Source of the DNA: Gammaproteobacteria bacterium
GTDB taxonomy: Bacteria > Pseudomonadota > Gammaproteobacteria > HK1
Direction: 5' to 3'
NCBI GenBank assembly: GCA_022826505.1
Contig: JAJDUQ010000081.1
Location: 1-40,550, forward strand
DNA length: 40,550 nt
Under the pieces are notes generated by a model that did no database searches, was not told the origin of the DNA, and worked only from the letters and a program-made list of their open reading frames with translations. Position numbers and translations under genes: made by a program. Of this stretch, positions 8,203 through 17,464 are shown piece by piece; position 1 is the first letter of the stretch, and every line of letters starts with the position of its first letter.

Positions 8203-9009
8203 ATGAACAGGAGACGCATCGTCGTGGTGACCGGCGGCGGCAGCGGAATCGGCCGGGCGACCGCGAAGCGATTCGGCGAAGACGGGGACCATGTCGTCGT
8301 CGCGGACATCAACGACGCGGGCGCGACGGCGGTGGCGGAAGAAATCACCGCGGCGGGAGGCAGCGCGGCCCCCTTCACTGTCGACGTTGCGCAGGATTCC
8401 GAAGTCGACGCCCTCGCGGGCGCGGTCGAGGACGAACACGGCGGGACCGACGTGCTCGTGACCTGTGCCGGGCTGCTGCAGAACGTGACGTCGATCCGAA
8501 ACATGGACATGGCCGAACACGACAGAATCTGGGACGTCAACTATCGTGGCGTGTACGTCTGCTGCCGGGACTTCGGCCGCCGGATGGCCGCGCGCGGAAC
8601 CGGATGCATCGTCAACATCTCGTCCACCTCGGCGCTCGCGGCGTTCCCGCTGCACGCCTACGCTCCGGCCAAGGCGGCGATCAGCCACCTGACCTCGATA
8701 CTCGCCTCGGACCTCGGCCCGCACGGTGTACGGGTCAACGCGGTGATTCCCGGCTACGTCCTGACCGAGCAGATGCAGGCCCGCATCGACTCCGGTCACC
8801 GTGACGAAGAGGCGATGCTGCGTCAGAGCGCGCTCGGGCGGATCGTCCTCCCGGCAGAAATCGCCGACGGAATCCACTTCCTGTGTTCGGACGCGGCGCG
8901 AGCAATCACCGGAATCTCGATGCCGATCGACGGCGGCTGGCTTTCCCGCGTCACCTACGTCCAGCACCCGGGATGGCCGCCGAAGGACTGGGATCCGGAC
9001 GCCGTCTGA
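8203..9009 (+). CDS. SDR-family NAD(P)-dependent oxidoreductase
   Basis: The 268-residue cytoplasmic enzyme is a classical short-chain dehydrogenase/reductase. It has the cofactor motif TGGGSGIG (10-17), CAG at 88-90 in place of NNAG, catalytic Ser near 140 and Tyr153-x3-Lys157 (YAPAK). The usual VNAVIPGYV segment precedes the substrate loop, and there is an IDGGW C-terminal motif. ATG at 8203 is chosen over an in-frame start at 8131 because AGGAGG lies 9 bases upstream and the Rossmann fold begins at once. It follows the liv operon on the same strand, so it may act on the imported compound or a derivative. The substrate is not inferable. Confidence 0.9.
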   Translation: MNRRRIVVVTGGGSGIGRATAKRFGEDGDHVVVADINDAGATAVAEEITAAGGSAAPFTVDVAQDSEVDALAGAVEDEHGGTDVLVTCAGLLQNVTSIRNMDMAEHDRIWDVNYRGVYVCCRDFGRRMAARGTGCIVNISSTSALAAFPLHAYAPAKAAISHLTSILASDLGPHGVRVNAVIPGYVLTEQMQARIDSGHRDEEAMLRQSALGRIVLPAEIADGIHFLCSDAARAITGISMPIDGGWLSRVTYVQHPGWPPKDWDPDAV

Positions 9010-9248
9010 TCCTTCCGCGGGGGCTTCCAGGGGCGTGGCGACAGCGCCCGCAGCCGTAGTCCACCGAGGGGATGGAGAGAGGATTCGCCCCGAGAAGCAA
9101 TGCTCTCTCGTCTGCTCGGGACATGAGTCCAGTGGTCTCCGGGCAGGAATGCGCCGTGCGGACGACCATTCCCGCGAAAGCGAAAGTCGATGCGGAATGG
9201 CTCGACCCCGCGCAGCGGCGACCGGCACCGGGCACCGGGACGATGACA

Positions 9249-10265
9249 TCAGGTGGCTGCGTCCGGAACCGGCTCCCAGCCGCCGGACTCGCCGGATCGG
9301 CGGATTGCGTCGAGGACACGCATGTTCGCAAGCCCGGTCTCGAGTGGCCATCGCGACTCCGAGGCCCCCCGAATCTGTCGTCCGAATCGCTCCGCCTGCA
9401 GCCGGTACTGGTTGACCGGCTCGAACCAGATGACTTCGTCCGGCTCGGTGCCGGGCGCGGCGTTGGATCCGACCACGAGGCGCGCGGCCATGTCGGGCGG
9501 ATGCGCGAACGGCACCTCCGCGCGAATCCATCCCGTGGTGCCGATCACCTGCACCATCTGATAGCGCGAACTCTGCATCGAGCAGAAAAAACTCGCATGC
9601 CCGCCCGGGAACTCGAGCGTCGCCGTCGTGAACCGATCGATCCCGAAGCGTGGGTCTCGGTCGAGCAGCGCCATGACGCGCGACGGTTCGGCGCCGAAGA
9701 TCAGGCGTGCGATGGCACAGCAGTAGCTGCCCACGTCCAGCAGACCGCCCCCGCCCGCGTCCTTCACGTTACGGATGTCGGCGGGATCGTCGTTGAAGTG
9801 GGAGTAACTGAGCTGCACGTTGCGCAGCGTGCCGATTCGCCCTTCGTCGATCAGGGCGCGGACGCGCATCCATTGCGGATGGTCCCGGACCATGACCGCC
9901 TCTTCGACCAGCCGCCCCGTCCGGTCGCGCGCTTCGATGAGCGGCCCGACCTCGCCGGCCGAGCACGCAATCGGCTTCTCGCACAGGACGTGCTTGCCGG
10001 CCTCCAGGGCGCGAATGCTCCACTCGACGTGCAGGTGGTTGGGAAGCGGGTTGTAGACCGCCTCGATCGCGGAGTCCGCGAGCAGGTCTTCGTAGCTCCC
10101 CCACGATTGCGGGACCCCCATGGCTGCGGCCGCCTCGGCGGCGCGGCCGGCATCGCGCGACGCGATCGCCCGCACATCGCACACTTCGCTCAGGTGCATG
10201 GCCGGAATCACGCGCTCCAGCGCAATCCGGGCAGTGCCGAGCACACCCCACACAATCGGCTTCAC
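9249..10265 (-). CDS. Gfo/Idh/MocA-family oxidoreductase
   Basis: The 338-residue protein has the two-domain plan of this family: an N-terminal Rossmann fold (WGVLGTARIA, residues 6-15), the EKPIA motif with the catalytic lysine near residue 97, and a C-terminal alpha/beta domain that starts about residue 120 and includes GGGGLLDVGSYCC. Members oxidise or reduce sugars, inositols or related cyclic alcohols with NAD(P). A GTG start at 10265 is preferred because AAGGGGGAT precedes it by 6 bases and the Rossmann strand follows directly. A longer in-frame opening to 10460 encodes no family sequence and overlaps the palindromic repeat. It stands alone, convergent with the preceding SDR gene. Confidence 0.9.
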   Translation of the reverse strand: MKPIVWGVLGTARIALERVIPAMHLSEVCDVRAIASRDAGRAAEAAAAMGVPQSWGSYEDLLADSAIEAVYNPLPNHLHVEWSIRALEAGKHVLCEKPIACSAGEVGPLIEARDRTGRLVEEAVMVRDHPQWMRVRALIDEGRIGTLRNVQLSYSHFNDDPADIRNVKDAGGGGLLDVGSYCCAIARLIFGAEPSRVMALLDRDPRFGIDRFTTATLEFPGGHASFFCSMQSSRYQMVQVIGTTGWIRAEVPFAHPPDMAARLVVGSNAAPGTEPDEVIWFEPVNQYRLQAERFGRQIRGASESRWPLETGLANMRVLDAIRRSGESGGWEPVPDAAT

Positions 10266-10404
10266 GGCAACGATCCCCCTTGCGCCAATCTGCGCGCGTT
10301 CCGGACGCCGCAACGTCGTCCGGCATACCGGCCGGGGCAAACGGCCCTGCACCGCACCCCGATTCGCCACCGGCCCGCGTCCGGTAGCCCCTGACCCGTC
10401 CCAT

Positions 10405-10598
10405 AGCCCCGTATCGCACCGATTCGCGAAGCGAGAACACGAAGATGCCGGCAACGGCAAGTCAAACGCGAGTCAGGGCGCGCAGGCCTACCTGACCCAA
10501 CGGTCGACAACCTTGGGTCGAGCAGCCTGACCGTGTTCAACGCAGCCGTTGCAGGCAGACCGGGATCCACAGCCGTGAATCGGTGAATGATGGGGGCT
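10405..10598. repeat. 194-bp imperfect palindromic element, copy B (upstream of TauE gene)
   Basis: This is the second copy of the element seen at 4417-4611, in the same orientation. The outer arms are AGCCCC...ACCGATTC (10405-10425) and GAATCGGT...GGGGCT (10577-10598). Inner arms are TGCCGGCAACGGC and GCCGTTGCAGGCA (10446-10458 with 10545-10557, one mismatch) and GACCCAA/TTGGGTC (10494-10500 with 10513-10519). Blocks identical to copy A are 10424-10435, 10465-10483 and 10531-10547. The arms themselves differ from copy A yet still pair within this copy. It lies in the gap between the Gfo/Idh gene and the TauE gene and encodes nothing recognisable. Confidence 0.78.
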
Positions 10599-10864
10599 GA
10601 AGGCTGTTTCCATCGGTGCGCCGATTGTGCTTCGCTGCCTCCGCCATGCCAACGGATCTACAGCGAAAGGGATGCCTTGCAGACATGAACGGGAGCACCG
10701 GTTCCAACCTTTCGACGGGAGGCATCTCCCCCACTCTCGTGAACCGCCGCGGCGACGGCATGAACTGCTGCCAGTGGCTCGACGCTCCACGCCGGTCGGA
10801 CCGGGAACGCTGATGGCAGGGATCGGTTCAATACCGGCGGCTCGCCCGGCGAGGTGTTGAAGGC

Positions 10865-11641
10865 ATGAACGAGATTGTGAATGTCCTCCTCGATGCGGCC
10901 GACCTGAGCGCGGCGAGCCTCCTGTACAGCCTCGTCGCGGTGCTGGCGGGCGCCTGGCTCAAGGGCTTCACCGGATTCGGGGCGTCAATGCTGTGGATGA
11001 CGAGCCTCTCCCTGGTGCTGCCGCCCCTGCAGGTCGTTCCCATGGTCCTCATGTTCGAGGTCGTTACCAGCATCGCCCTCCTGCCGCAGATCTGGCGGGA
11101 CGTGAATTGGCGATCCATCGCGCTTTTGCTGCTGGGGACCTGGGTGGCAACGCCGCTCGGAATTCATGCACTCACCAGCCTGCCCGCGACGCCGATCCGG
11201 ATCGCACTGGCCGCCGTCGTCCTCGTCGCCGCAATCCTGATTCTGAGGGGCTTCGCGTTGTCGAAGGAACCCGGGCGGCCGGCCACGGTCGGGGTCGGGC
11301 TCATGGCCGGTGTCCTCAACGGGAGCATGGGAATCGTCGGCCCTCCGGTGATCCTGTTCTATTTCTCGTCGCCAATCGGCGTGGTGGCGGGGCGCGCCTC
11401 GATCATCACCTACTTCATCGGCACCGACAGTGTCGCAACGGCCATGTTCGCAGCCCAGGGCCTGATCGACACGAGCGTCCTGTGGCGGATGGCAATCTTT
11501 CTGCCGGCTCTCATTGTCGGAGTGGTCGTCGGAAATCGCGGCTTCGTCAGGACGGACCCGGAGACCTTCAAGAGGGTTGCGCTCTTCGTTCTGATTGCGC
11601 TGTCGGTGCTGCTTGGCCTGCGCGCCGCGTGGCCCGTGTGA
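10865..11641 (+). CDS. TauE/SafE (TSUP) family membrane exporter
   Basis: This 258-residue integral membrane protein belongs to the TSUP family, whose members move sulfite, sulfoacetate or other small anions across the inner membrane. The two family repeats are visible: GAWLKGFTGFGASMLWMTSL at about residues 29-48, and GLMAGVLNGSMGIVGPPVILFYFSSP in the second half. About eight hydrophobic segments are seen. GAGGTG precedes the ATG. A sulfite oxidase gene lies 3 kb downstream and a sulfonate-type transporter is elsewhere in the window, so a sulfur-anion role is plausible but not shown. It is monocistronic, converging on ubiX. Confidence 0.88.
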   Translation: MNEIVNVLLDAADLSAASLLYSLVAVLAGAWLKGFTGFGASMLWMTSLSLVLPPLQVVPMVLMFEVVTSIALLPQIWRDVNWRSIALLLLGTWVATPLGIHALTSLPATPIRIALAAVVLVAAILILRGFALSKEPGRPATVGVGLMAGVLNGSMGIVGPPVILFYFSSPIGVVAGRASIITYFIGTDSVATAMFAAQGLIDTSVLWRMAIFLPALIVGVVVGNRGFVRTDPETFKRVALFVLIALSVLLGLRAAWPV

Positions 11642-11671
11642 GTTCGACGAACGGCCGTGACCGAATTCGCG

Positions 11672-12268
11672 TCACTTCCGTTGCGCGGGCGTACCGCCGA
11701 GATCCTCGCCCCAGCGTTTCGTGATCCCGGCGTCGATGCCGAAAAGGTCGAGGGCACGGCCGAGCGTCTGATCGATCATCTCGTCGATGCCCCGCAGCTC
11801 CGCGTAGAAGGCGGGGACCGGAGGCATGATGATTCCGCCTGCCTCGGAAAGCGCGAGCATCGTGCGCAGGTGGCCGGTGTGCAGCGGGGTCTCGCGCAGG
11901 AGCAGAACGAGCCGGCGCCGCTCCTTCAGGGTCACGTCCGCGGCCCTGGTCAGGAGGCTTGCGGTCACGCCGGTGGCAATCTCCGACATCGTGCGCACCG
12001 AGCAGGGCGCGACGAGCATGCCAAGGGCCTGGAACGAGCCGCTGCTGATCGACGCCCCGATGTCGCCGACGGGATGGGTCACGCTCGCCAGCCGCTTGAC
12101 CTCCGCCGGCTTGCGATCGGTCTCGTAGGCGATGGTCATTTCCGCCGCCTTCGACATGACGAGATGGGTCTCGACCGGCAGCTCGCGCAGGATCTCCAAC
12201 AGACGTATGCCGTAGATCACGCCCGAGGCACCGGAGATGCCGACGATGAGTCGGGGGACGTTGTTCAA
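11672..12268 (-). CDS. ubiX: Flavin prenyltransferase UbiX
   Basis: The 198-residue enzyme attaches dimethylallyl to reduced FMN to make prenyl-FMN, the cofactor of UbiD-type decarboxylases used in ubiquinone synthesis. The N-terminal FMN-binding GISGASGVIYGIRLLE (residues 9-24), the HPVGDIGASISSGSF stretch, the APCSVRTMSEIATG segment and RETPLHTGHLRTML are all characteristic of UbiX/Pad1. Length is normal. No ubiD gene is adjacent. The gene is on the minus strand and converges with the TauE exporter gene. Confidence 0.95.
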   Translation of the reverse strand: MNNVPRLIVGISGASGVIYGIRLLEILRELPVETHLVMSKAAEMTIAYETDRKPAEVKRLASVTHPVGDIGASISSGSFQALGMLVAPCSVRTMSEIATGVTASLLTRAADVTLKERRRLVLLLRETPLHTGHLRTMLALSEAGGIIMPPVPAFYAELRGIDEMIDQTLGRALDLFGIDAGITKRWGEDLGGTPAQRK

Positions 12269-12526
12269 CGCGGAGCCCCTTCGCGAATTCGTGCTGACAT
12301 GGCAGGGGCATCATATCCTGCCTTTCACTTCGGATTGCGGATAGGGACGGGGCGGCAGGATCCGATCGCCCACACGGTAGGAGTCTGCCCGGGCGCGAAC
12401 GCCATTTCGCCATGCGACCGCTGGGAGATCCGAACGCCGAACGTGGCGAGAGTGCACGTGGAGGTCGCGCGGCCCGCCAGCGTCCGTCTCGTCATCAGGG
12501 GCGGGGCGGAGAGCGTGTACGCTTCG

Positions 12527-13567
<1,041 letters not shown>

Positions 13568-13575
13568 CCTGCGGG

Positions 13576-13947
13576 CTACTGCTTCACCTCGAACGAGAAC
13601 CTGCAGCTTGCCGGATGGCCATCCGCCGAGAGTCCACGCCACTCCACCGTGTAGCTGCCGGCCGAGAGGTGCGCCGGTGTCGCCTCCAGGCGAGTCACCG
13701 GCGCCATGCCGTCCGAGCGTTCCAGGGCAAATTCTTCGCCTCGCGCATTGCTCAGCTCGATCATGGTGATTCGAGTGGGTGAATCGAACGAGAGAACGAT
13801 GACCTCCGGCGCGGTCTTCACCACGGCCCCGTCGCCGGGGATCGTGGCTTCGTGCCTGGAGTGGGCGGATGCGGCACCGGCGGCCGAAAGGGCAAGCGCT
13901 ATCGCGGCAGCCGGTACCGCGCACGGAGATGTCAGGCGTCGCACCAT
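13576..13947 (-). CDS. copC: CopC domain periplasmic copper-binding protein
   Basis: The 123-residue product has a signal peptide (residues 1 to about 27, ending AASAHS) followed by a CopC/YobA beta-barrel domain with the usual PGDGAVVKTAPEVIVLSFDSP strand pair and the C-terminal YTVEWRGLSADGHPASCRFSFEV. Mature CopC binds copper in the periplasm through N-terminal and loop histidines; His residues follow the predicted cleavage site and a His is present in GLSADGHP. ATG at 13947 is preceded by GGGAGG and begins the signal peptide, so the longer in-frame opening to 14460 is rejected. CopD follows with an 8-base gap, forming a copCD operon. Confidence 0.9.
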   Translation of the reverse strand: MVRRLTSPCAVPAAAIALALSAAGAASAHSRHEATIPGDGAVVKTAPEVIVLSFDSPTRITMIELSNARGEEFALERSDGMAPVTRLEATPAHLSAGSYTVEWRGLSADGHPASCRFSFEVKQ

Positions 13948-13990
13948 GGTCCTGCCTCCCTGGTGATTCATTTCGAGTAGCGTATCCGTC

Positions 13991-14047
13991 GCGAGCCCGC
14001 AGGCGAACCCCCCGCGAGACCGCAGGCGAACCCCCCGCGAGACCGCA
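13991..14047. repeat. 23-bp tandem repeat, 2.5 copies
   Basis: Two near-identical 23-base units (13991-14013 and 14014-14036, one base different) and an 11-base partial third (14037-14047) lie just upstream of copC. The unit starts GCGAGACCGCAGGCGAA and ends in six Cs. The repeat is between the divergent copC and sulfite oxidase genes; no gene reads through it. It may be a simple slippage repeat. Confidence 0.75.
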
Positions 14048-14483
14048 TTCCGTTCGGTATCGGCGAGCCGGAAACACGGACGAGGTGGAGCGAACTCGAA
14101 CCATTCTCTTCCCGCGCACCGAGATTCGAAATGACCGAACATGGTCGCGTGCGTGGCCGCGCCGCCAAACGGCGCACCGCAGGGTCGTGCGGGACCAGCC
14201 TCACGCCTCGCATCTTCGCACCCGAGACCCGCTCCGGGAGTGGAGACTTCGGGGCGGATGTGCCAAATTCGCGGCACGAATTGGCTGGCCACCGCCGCGC
14301 ACCGAAACGGCGCGGCCGGCCGCCGGGGACGCACCCGAGTCGCCTTCGTCCACCTTGCCGGAGGGCGGTGTCCGAGATGGACCCCTCCCGGCATACGGGC
14401 TCCAGGCACTTCGGTCACTCCAGCCTCCGGCGCCGTCCGGCCCGCCACCGACGCTCGCAACCACGACAGGAGGAGAGACCGCC

Positions 14484-15788
14484 ATGTCCGACCATGACAC
14501 CCCGACCCCGAAGCATCCGGATCTCCACGAGTTCTTCGCGAAGGACCCCGCGGCGGCGGATCGTGCCTTCTTCGGCCGCGAAACCTGTTCCGACCGGCGC
14601 GGATTTCTGCGGGGCGCCGGCCTCGCCACCATGGCCGCGATGGTCGGCGCGGCGATTCCGCTCCACCGCAACATGCCCGGCGGGCTGATCCCCGCGGCGT
14701 TCGCCGACGAGAACGTCCTGGTGGGAAAGGACGGTCTGACCCTGCTGAACGACCGCCCGGTCAACGCGGAGACCCCGCCGCACCTCCTCGACGACGCCAT
14801 CACCCCGACCGCACGCCACTTCATCCGCAACAACGGCATTGCGCCGACCGACACGGATCCGGCCACGTGGACGCTCACCGTCGACGGCATGGTCGACAAT
14901 CCCATGACCTACACCATCGCCGACCTCCAATCCAGGTTCGAGGTGGTCACCATGGCACTCACCATCGAGTGCGGCGGCAACGGGCGCGCCTTTTTCGACC
15001 CGCCCGCGAAGGGCAACCAGTGGACCTACGGCGCGGTGGCCTGTTCGGAGTGGACCGGCGTGCGCCTGAAAGACGTGCTGGCGGCCGGCGGTGTCCAGTC
15101 CGGCGTCGTCTATACCGCGCACGTGGGGGCCGACGCCCACCTCTCGGGTGATCCGGGCAAGCTCCCAATCTCCCGCGGCGTACCAATCGCGAAGGCCATG
15201 ACCGACAACGTCCTCATCGCCTTCGCGATGAACGGCGGTGCGCTCCATCCCATGAACGGGGCTCCGCTTCGGCTCGTGGTGCCGGGATGGCCGGGCTCGT
15301 GCTCGCAGAAGTGGCTCCAGCGCGTGTACCTGCGGGACGTCGTCCACGACGGTCCCAAGATGACCGGCAAGGCCTATCGCGTGCCGAGCTACAAGGTGGA
15401 GCCCGGCGAGAAGGTCGACAAGAAGGACTTCGTGATCATCGAGCGAATGCCGGTGAAATCGCTCATCACGAATCCGGCCAACGGGGCGGGCTCGGGGCGC
15501 TCCATCGAGGTGCGCGGCCACGCCTGGTCGGGCGATCGAACGGTGGCCGCGGTCGACGTCTCGCACGACTTCGGGGCCACCTGGATGGCGGCGGAGCTCG
15601 ATGCTCCGGCCAGCGACGGTGCCTGGCAGAACTTCCGGGCCCAGGTGGAGCTCCCGGCGGCCGGATACTACGAACTCTGGGCCCGCGCCACCGACAGCGA
15701 AGGTGTGATGCAGCCCCATGCCATCGACTGGAATCCGAAGGGGTATCTCAACAACACGATGCACCGGGTCGCGGTCCGGGTGTCGTGA
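14484..15788 (+). CDS. Molybdenum-dependent sulfite oxidase, SorA/SorT type, Tat-exported
   Basis: The 434-residue enzyme should oxidise sulfite to sulfate in the periplasm using a molybdopterin cofactor. A twin-arginine signal, DRRGFLRG, lies at residues 37-44 followed by a hydrophobic stretch, so the enzyme is folded and loaded with cofactor before export. The catalytic cysteine is Cys163 in IECGGNGRAFF. HPMNGAPLRLVVPGWPG and the C-terminal Ig-like dimerisation domain (from about residue 325, starting with the VKSLITNPANG segment) are as in SorA and SorT proteins. ATG at 14484 follows AGGAGGAG by 8 bases; a longer frame from 13869 is not supported. No cytochrome c partner gene (sorB) is adjacent, so the electron acceptor is unknown. 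Confidence 0.9.
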   Translation: MSDHDTPTPKHPDLHEFFAKDPAAADRAFFGRETCSDRRGFLRGAGLATMAAMVGAAIPLHRNMPGGLIPAAFADENVLVGKDGLTLLNDRPVNAETPPHLLDDAITPTARHFIRNNGIAPTDTDPATWTLTVDGMVDNPMTYTIADLQSRFEVVTMALTIECGGNGRAFFDPPAKGNQWTYGAVACSEWTGVRLKDVLAAGGVQSGVVYTAHVGADAHLSGDPGKLPISRGVPIAKAMTDNVLIAFAMNGGALHPMNGAPLRLVVPGWPGSCSQKWLQRVYLRDVVHDGPKMTGKAYRVPSYKVEPGEKVDKKDFVIIERMPVKSLITNPANGAGSGRSIEVRGHAWSGDRTVAAVDVSHDFGATWMAAELDAPASDGAWQNFRAQVELPAAGYYELWARATDSEGVMQPHAIDWNPKGYLNNTMHRVAVRVS

Positions 15789-16088
15789 CGCACTGATGCG
15801 AAGGCCGGAGCGCGCCCACCGGGGCGCGCCGGGCGACAGTGGGACCATCCGGCCGCCGGAAGCAGCGCGTCCCGGTGTCATGCCGGTCTCGGGGTGGTTC
15901 GGCGAAGTCGGGGAGAGTCAGGCTGACGACCGACGCGGCCGCGCCCCGTGCGGACTCCGGCTCGACCGGAATCATGACGTCGTCTTCGGGGTGCGTCGTC
16001 CGTTCATCCGAAGTCTGCCGGCCCCGGGGCCGGTCATGCCCTGGCGGCACCGGTCGTCGGTGTCCGTCCCCGAATTCCACGCGGCAGG
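15789..16088. other. Convergent intergenic region after the sulfite oxidase gene
   Basis: No gene could be recognised in this 300-base stretch between two convergent genes. It carries one terminator-like hairpin at 15810-15829, described separately. The remaining GC-rich sequence shows open frames only as shadows of the Rieske gene or without family resemblance. Confidence 0.5.
15810..15829. terminator. GC hairpin downstream of the sulfite oxidase gene
   Basis: An 8-bp perfect stem GCGCGCCC/GGGCGCGC (15810-15817 with 15822-15829) with a 4-base loop starts 21 bases after the sulfite oxidase stop. It lies between convergent genes. No U-tract is seen, so it could be a Rho-assisted terminator or an mRNA 3' stabiliser. 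Confidence 0.45.
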
Positions 16089-17273
16089 TCACGATGCCCC
16101 GCAGGCGCTCCGCTCCCCGGACGCCGAGTCGCGGACCAGCGTGCGGCCGAGGTACCTGTAGAACTGGGCGAGAGTCTTCTCGAACGGCGAGAGAGGCCCC
16201 CTCGGCGCCTTGCGGCTGCGCATGGTGCGCGCGAGCTCGGTCGTCGCCAGCGCGTCCTCCGCATTGACCTTCTCGATCAGATCGGCGCGAGCCGTGGCGA
16301 CTTCGGGATCGTCGGTCACCAGGTCCTTCCACAGCAGGTATCCACCGAGCACCCGGGTTCTTTCGGGGCCGTCCGGGCGGAAGGAAAGCCAGTTGTTGGC
16401 TCCGGCGCGCATGGCCATGGTAAAGGCGGGAAAGACGTACACCATGTAGCCGGTGTCCAGCTCCTCGCGCGTCAGGCCCGACAGATCTCCACGCGGATTG
16501 AGCGGGTGATCCGCGCCGCCAAGGTACTTCTCGCCGATCATGCAGCGCTCGTGCGTGTACGTATCGTCGACGGGGGGGTGGTCTGGAAAGTAGGTGCCTT
16601 TGGCCGGCATCTGTACGCCCACCGTTCGGGCGTGAAGGCCGCCATGGTGGTAGTACTCCATGGAGTTCTCCGCCGAGAGTTTCCAGTTCCCGTGCCAGGT
16701 GGTCTCGTAGTGGAAGACCTCCGTCTGGTCTTCGATGCGGTAGCTCCTCGTCGCCTGGTCCATCGAGGCCATCGACGCCTGCAGCGGCTGCGCATCGTCG
16801 TCGAGGTTGACGAACAGGAAGCCCTTCCAGTTCTCGAGCCGGTACTCGGGAAGGCTGCACTGCGCCTTGCTGAACGCCCTGCTGCCTTCCATGTGGGGCG
16901 CGGCGATCAGTCGGCCGTCCGTCGCGTAGACCCACGCGTGATACGGACAGACGAAGCGCCGCGCATTGCCCCGGCCCGACACCACCGGCATGGCGCGGTG
17001 GCGGCACGCGGTGTTGAGTGCGCGGACCACGCCGTCGGCTCCCCGCACGATGACGACCGGCTCGCCCATGACGTCGATGGTGTAGTAGTCGCCGGGTTCC
17101 GGTGCGTATTCCTCCCTTCCGACGCAGAGCCACGAGCGTTCGAAGATGGTGCGTACCTCGAGCGCATTCAGGTCCGGTGACAGGTAGGCGTCCGGCGGGA
17201 GGGAGACGCAGGATGTCTCCGGCATGTCGACGTAGGCGGCCAAATCGTCGAGCAGTTCCTCCAGGCTTTTCAT
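16089..17273 (-). CDS. Rieske non-heme iron oxygenase, large subunit
   Basis: This 394-residue oxygenase alpha subunit has an N-terminal Rieske [2Fe-2S] domain with ligands Cys90, His92, Cys109 and His112 (CRH and CPYH). The C-terminal catalytic domain has the mononuclear iron histidines His209 and His214, in a segment beginning NWKLSAENSMEYYH. Members hydroxylate aromatic rings or demethylate/oxidise amines such as carnitine and betaine, using electrons from a separate reductase. No reductase or ferredoxin gene is beside it. ATG at 17273 is chosen because AAGGAGAG precedes it and the family N-terminus begins there; the frame is open further upstream without homology. Substrate unknown. Confidence 0.92.
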   Translation of the reverse strand: MKSLEELLDDLAAYVDMPETSCVSLPPDAYLSPDLNALEVRTIFERSWLCVGREEYAPEPGDYYTIDVMGEPVVIVRGADGVVRALNTACRHRAMPVVSGRGNARRFVCPYHAWVYATDGRLIAAPHMEGSRAFSKAQCSLPEYRLENWKGFLFVNLDDDAQPLQASMASMDQATRSYRIEDQTEVFHYETTWHGNWKLSAENSMEYYHHGGLHARTVGVQMPAKGTYFPDHPPVDDTYTHERCMIGEKYLGGADHPLNPRGDLSGLTREELDTGYMVYVFPAFTMAMRAGANNWLSFRPDGPERTRVLGGYLLWKDLVTDDPEVATARADLIEKVNAEDALATTELARTMRSRKAPRGPLSPFEKTLAQFYRYLGRTLVRDSASGERSACGAS

Positions 17274-17464
17274 GGCATGCCTCTCTCCTTGAACCCATCG
17301 TCGCGAAACGCCGCTCGGGGGGCAAGCGCGGGTATTGTGTCGGTGGATGCGTGAGGGTGGCGGCGATCGGGTGCATGTTCGGCCGGCGTCGGCCAAGCGG
17401 AGTCGATGCGTTTCGGTTTGCGATTTCGCACTTCTGAAGCGATGCGGCCCGCAAGGCCGCACCC

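Noticed and set aside
9249..10460. Longer version of the Gfo/Idh/MocA gene starting at 10460
   Set aside because: Its extra 65 residues lack family sequence and overlap the palindromic repeat; GTG at 10265 with AAGGGGGAT fits better.
13948..14460. Upstream extension of the copC frame (294-residue version)
   Set aside because: The extra residues have no signal peptide or homology, and GGGAGG with the signal-peptide methionine fix the start at 13947.
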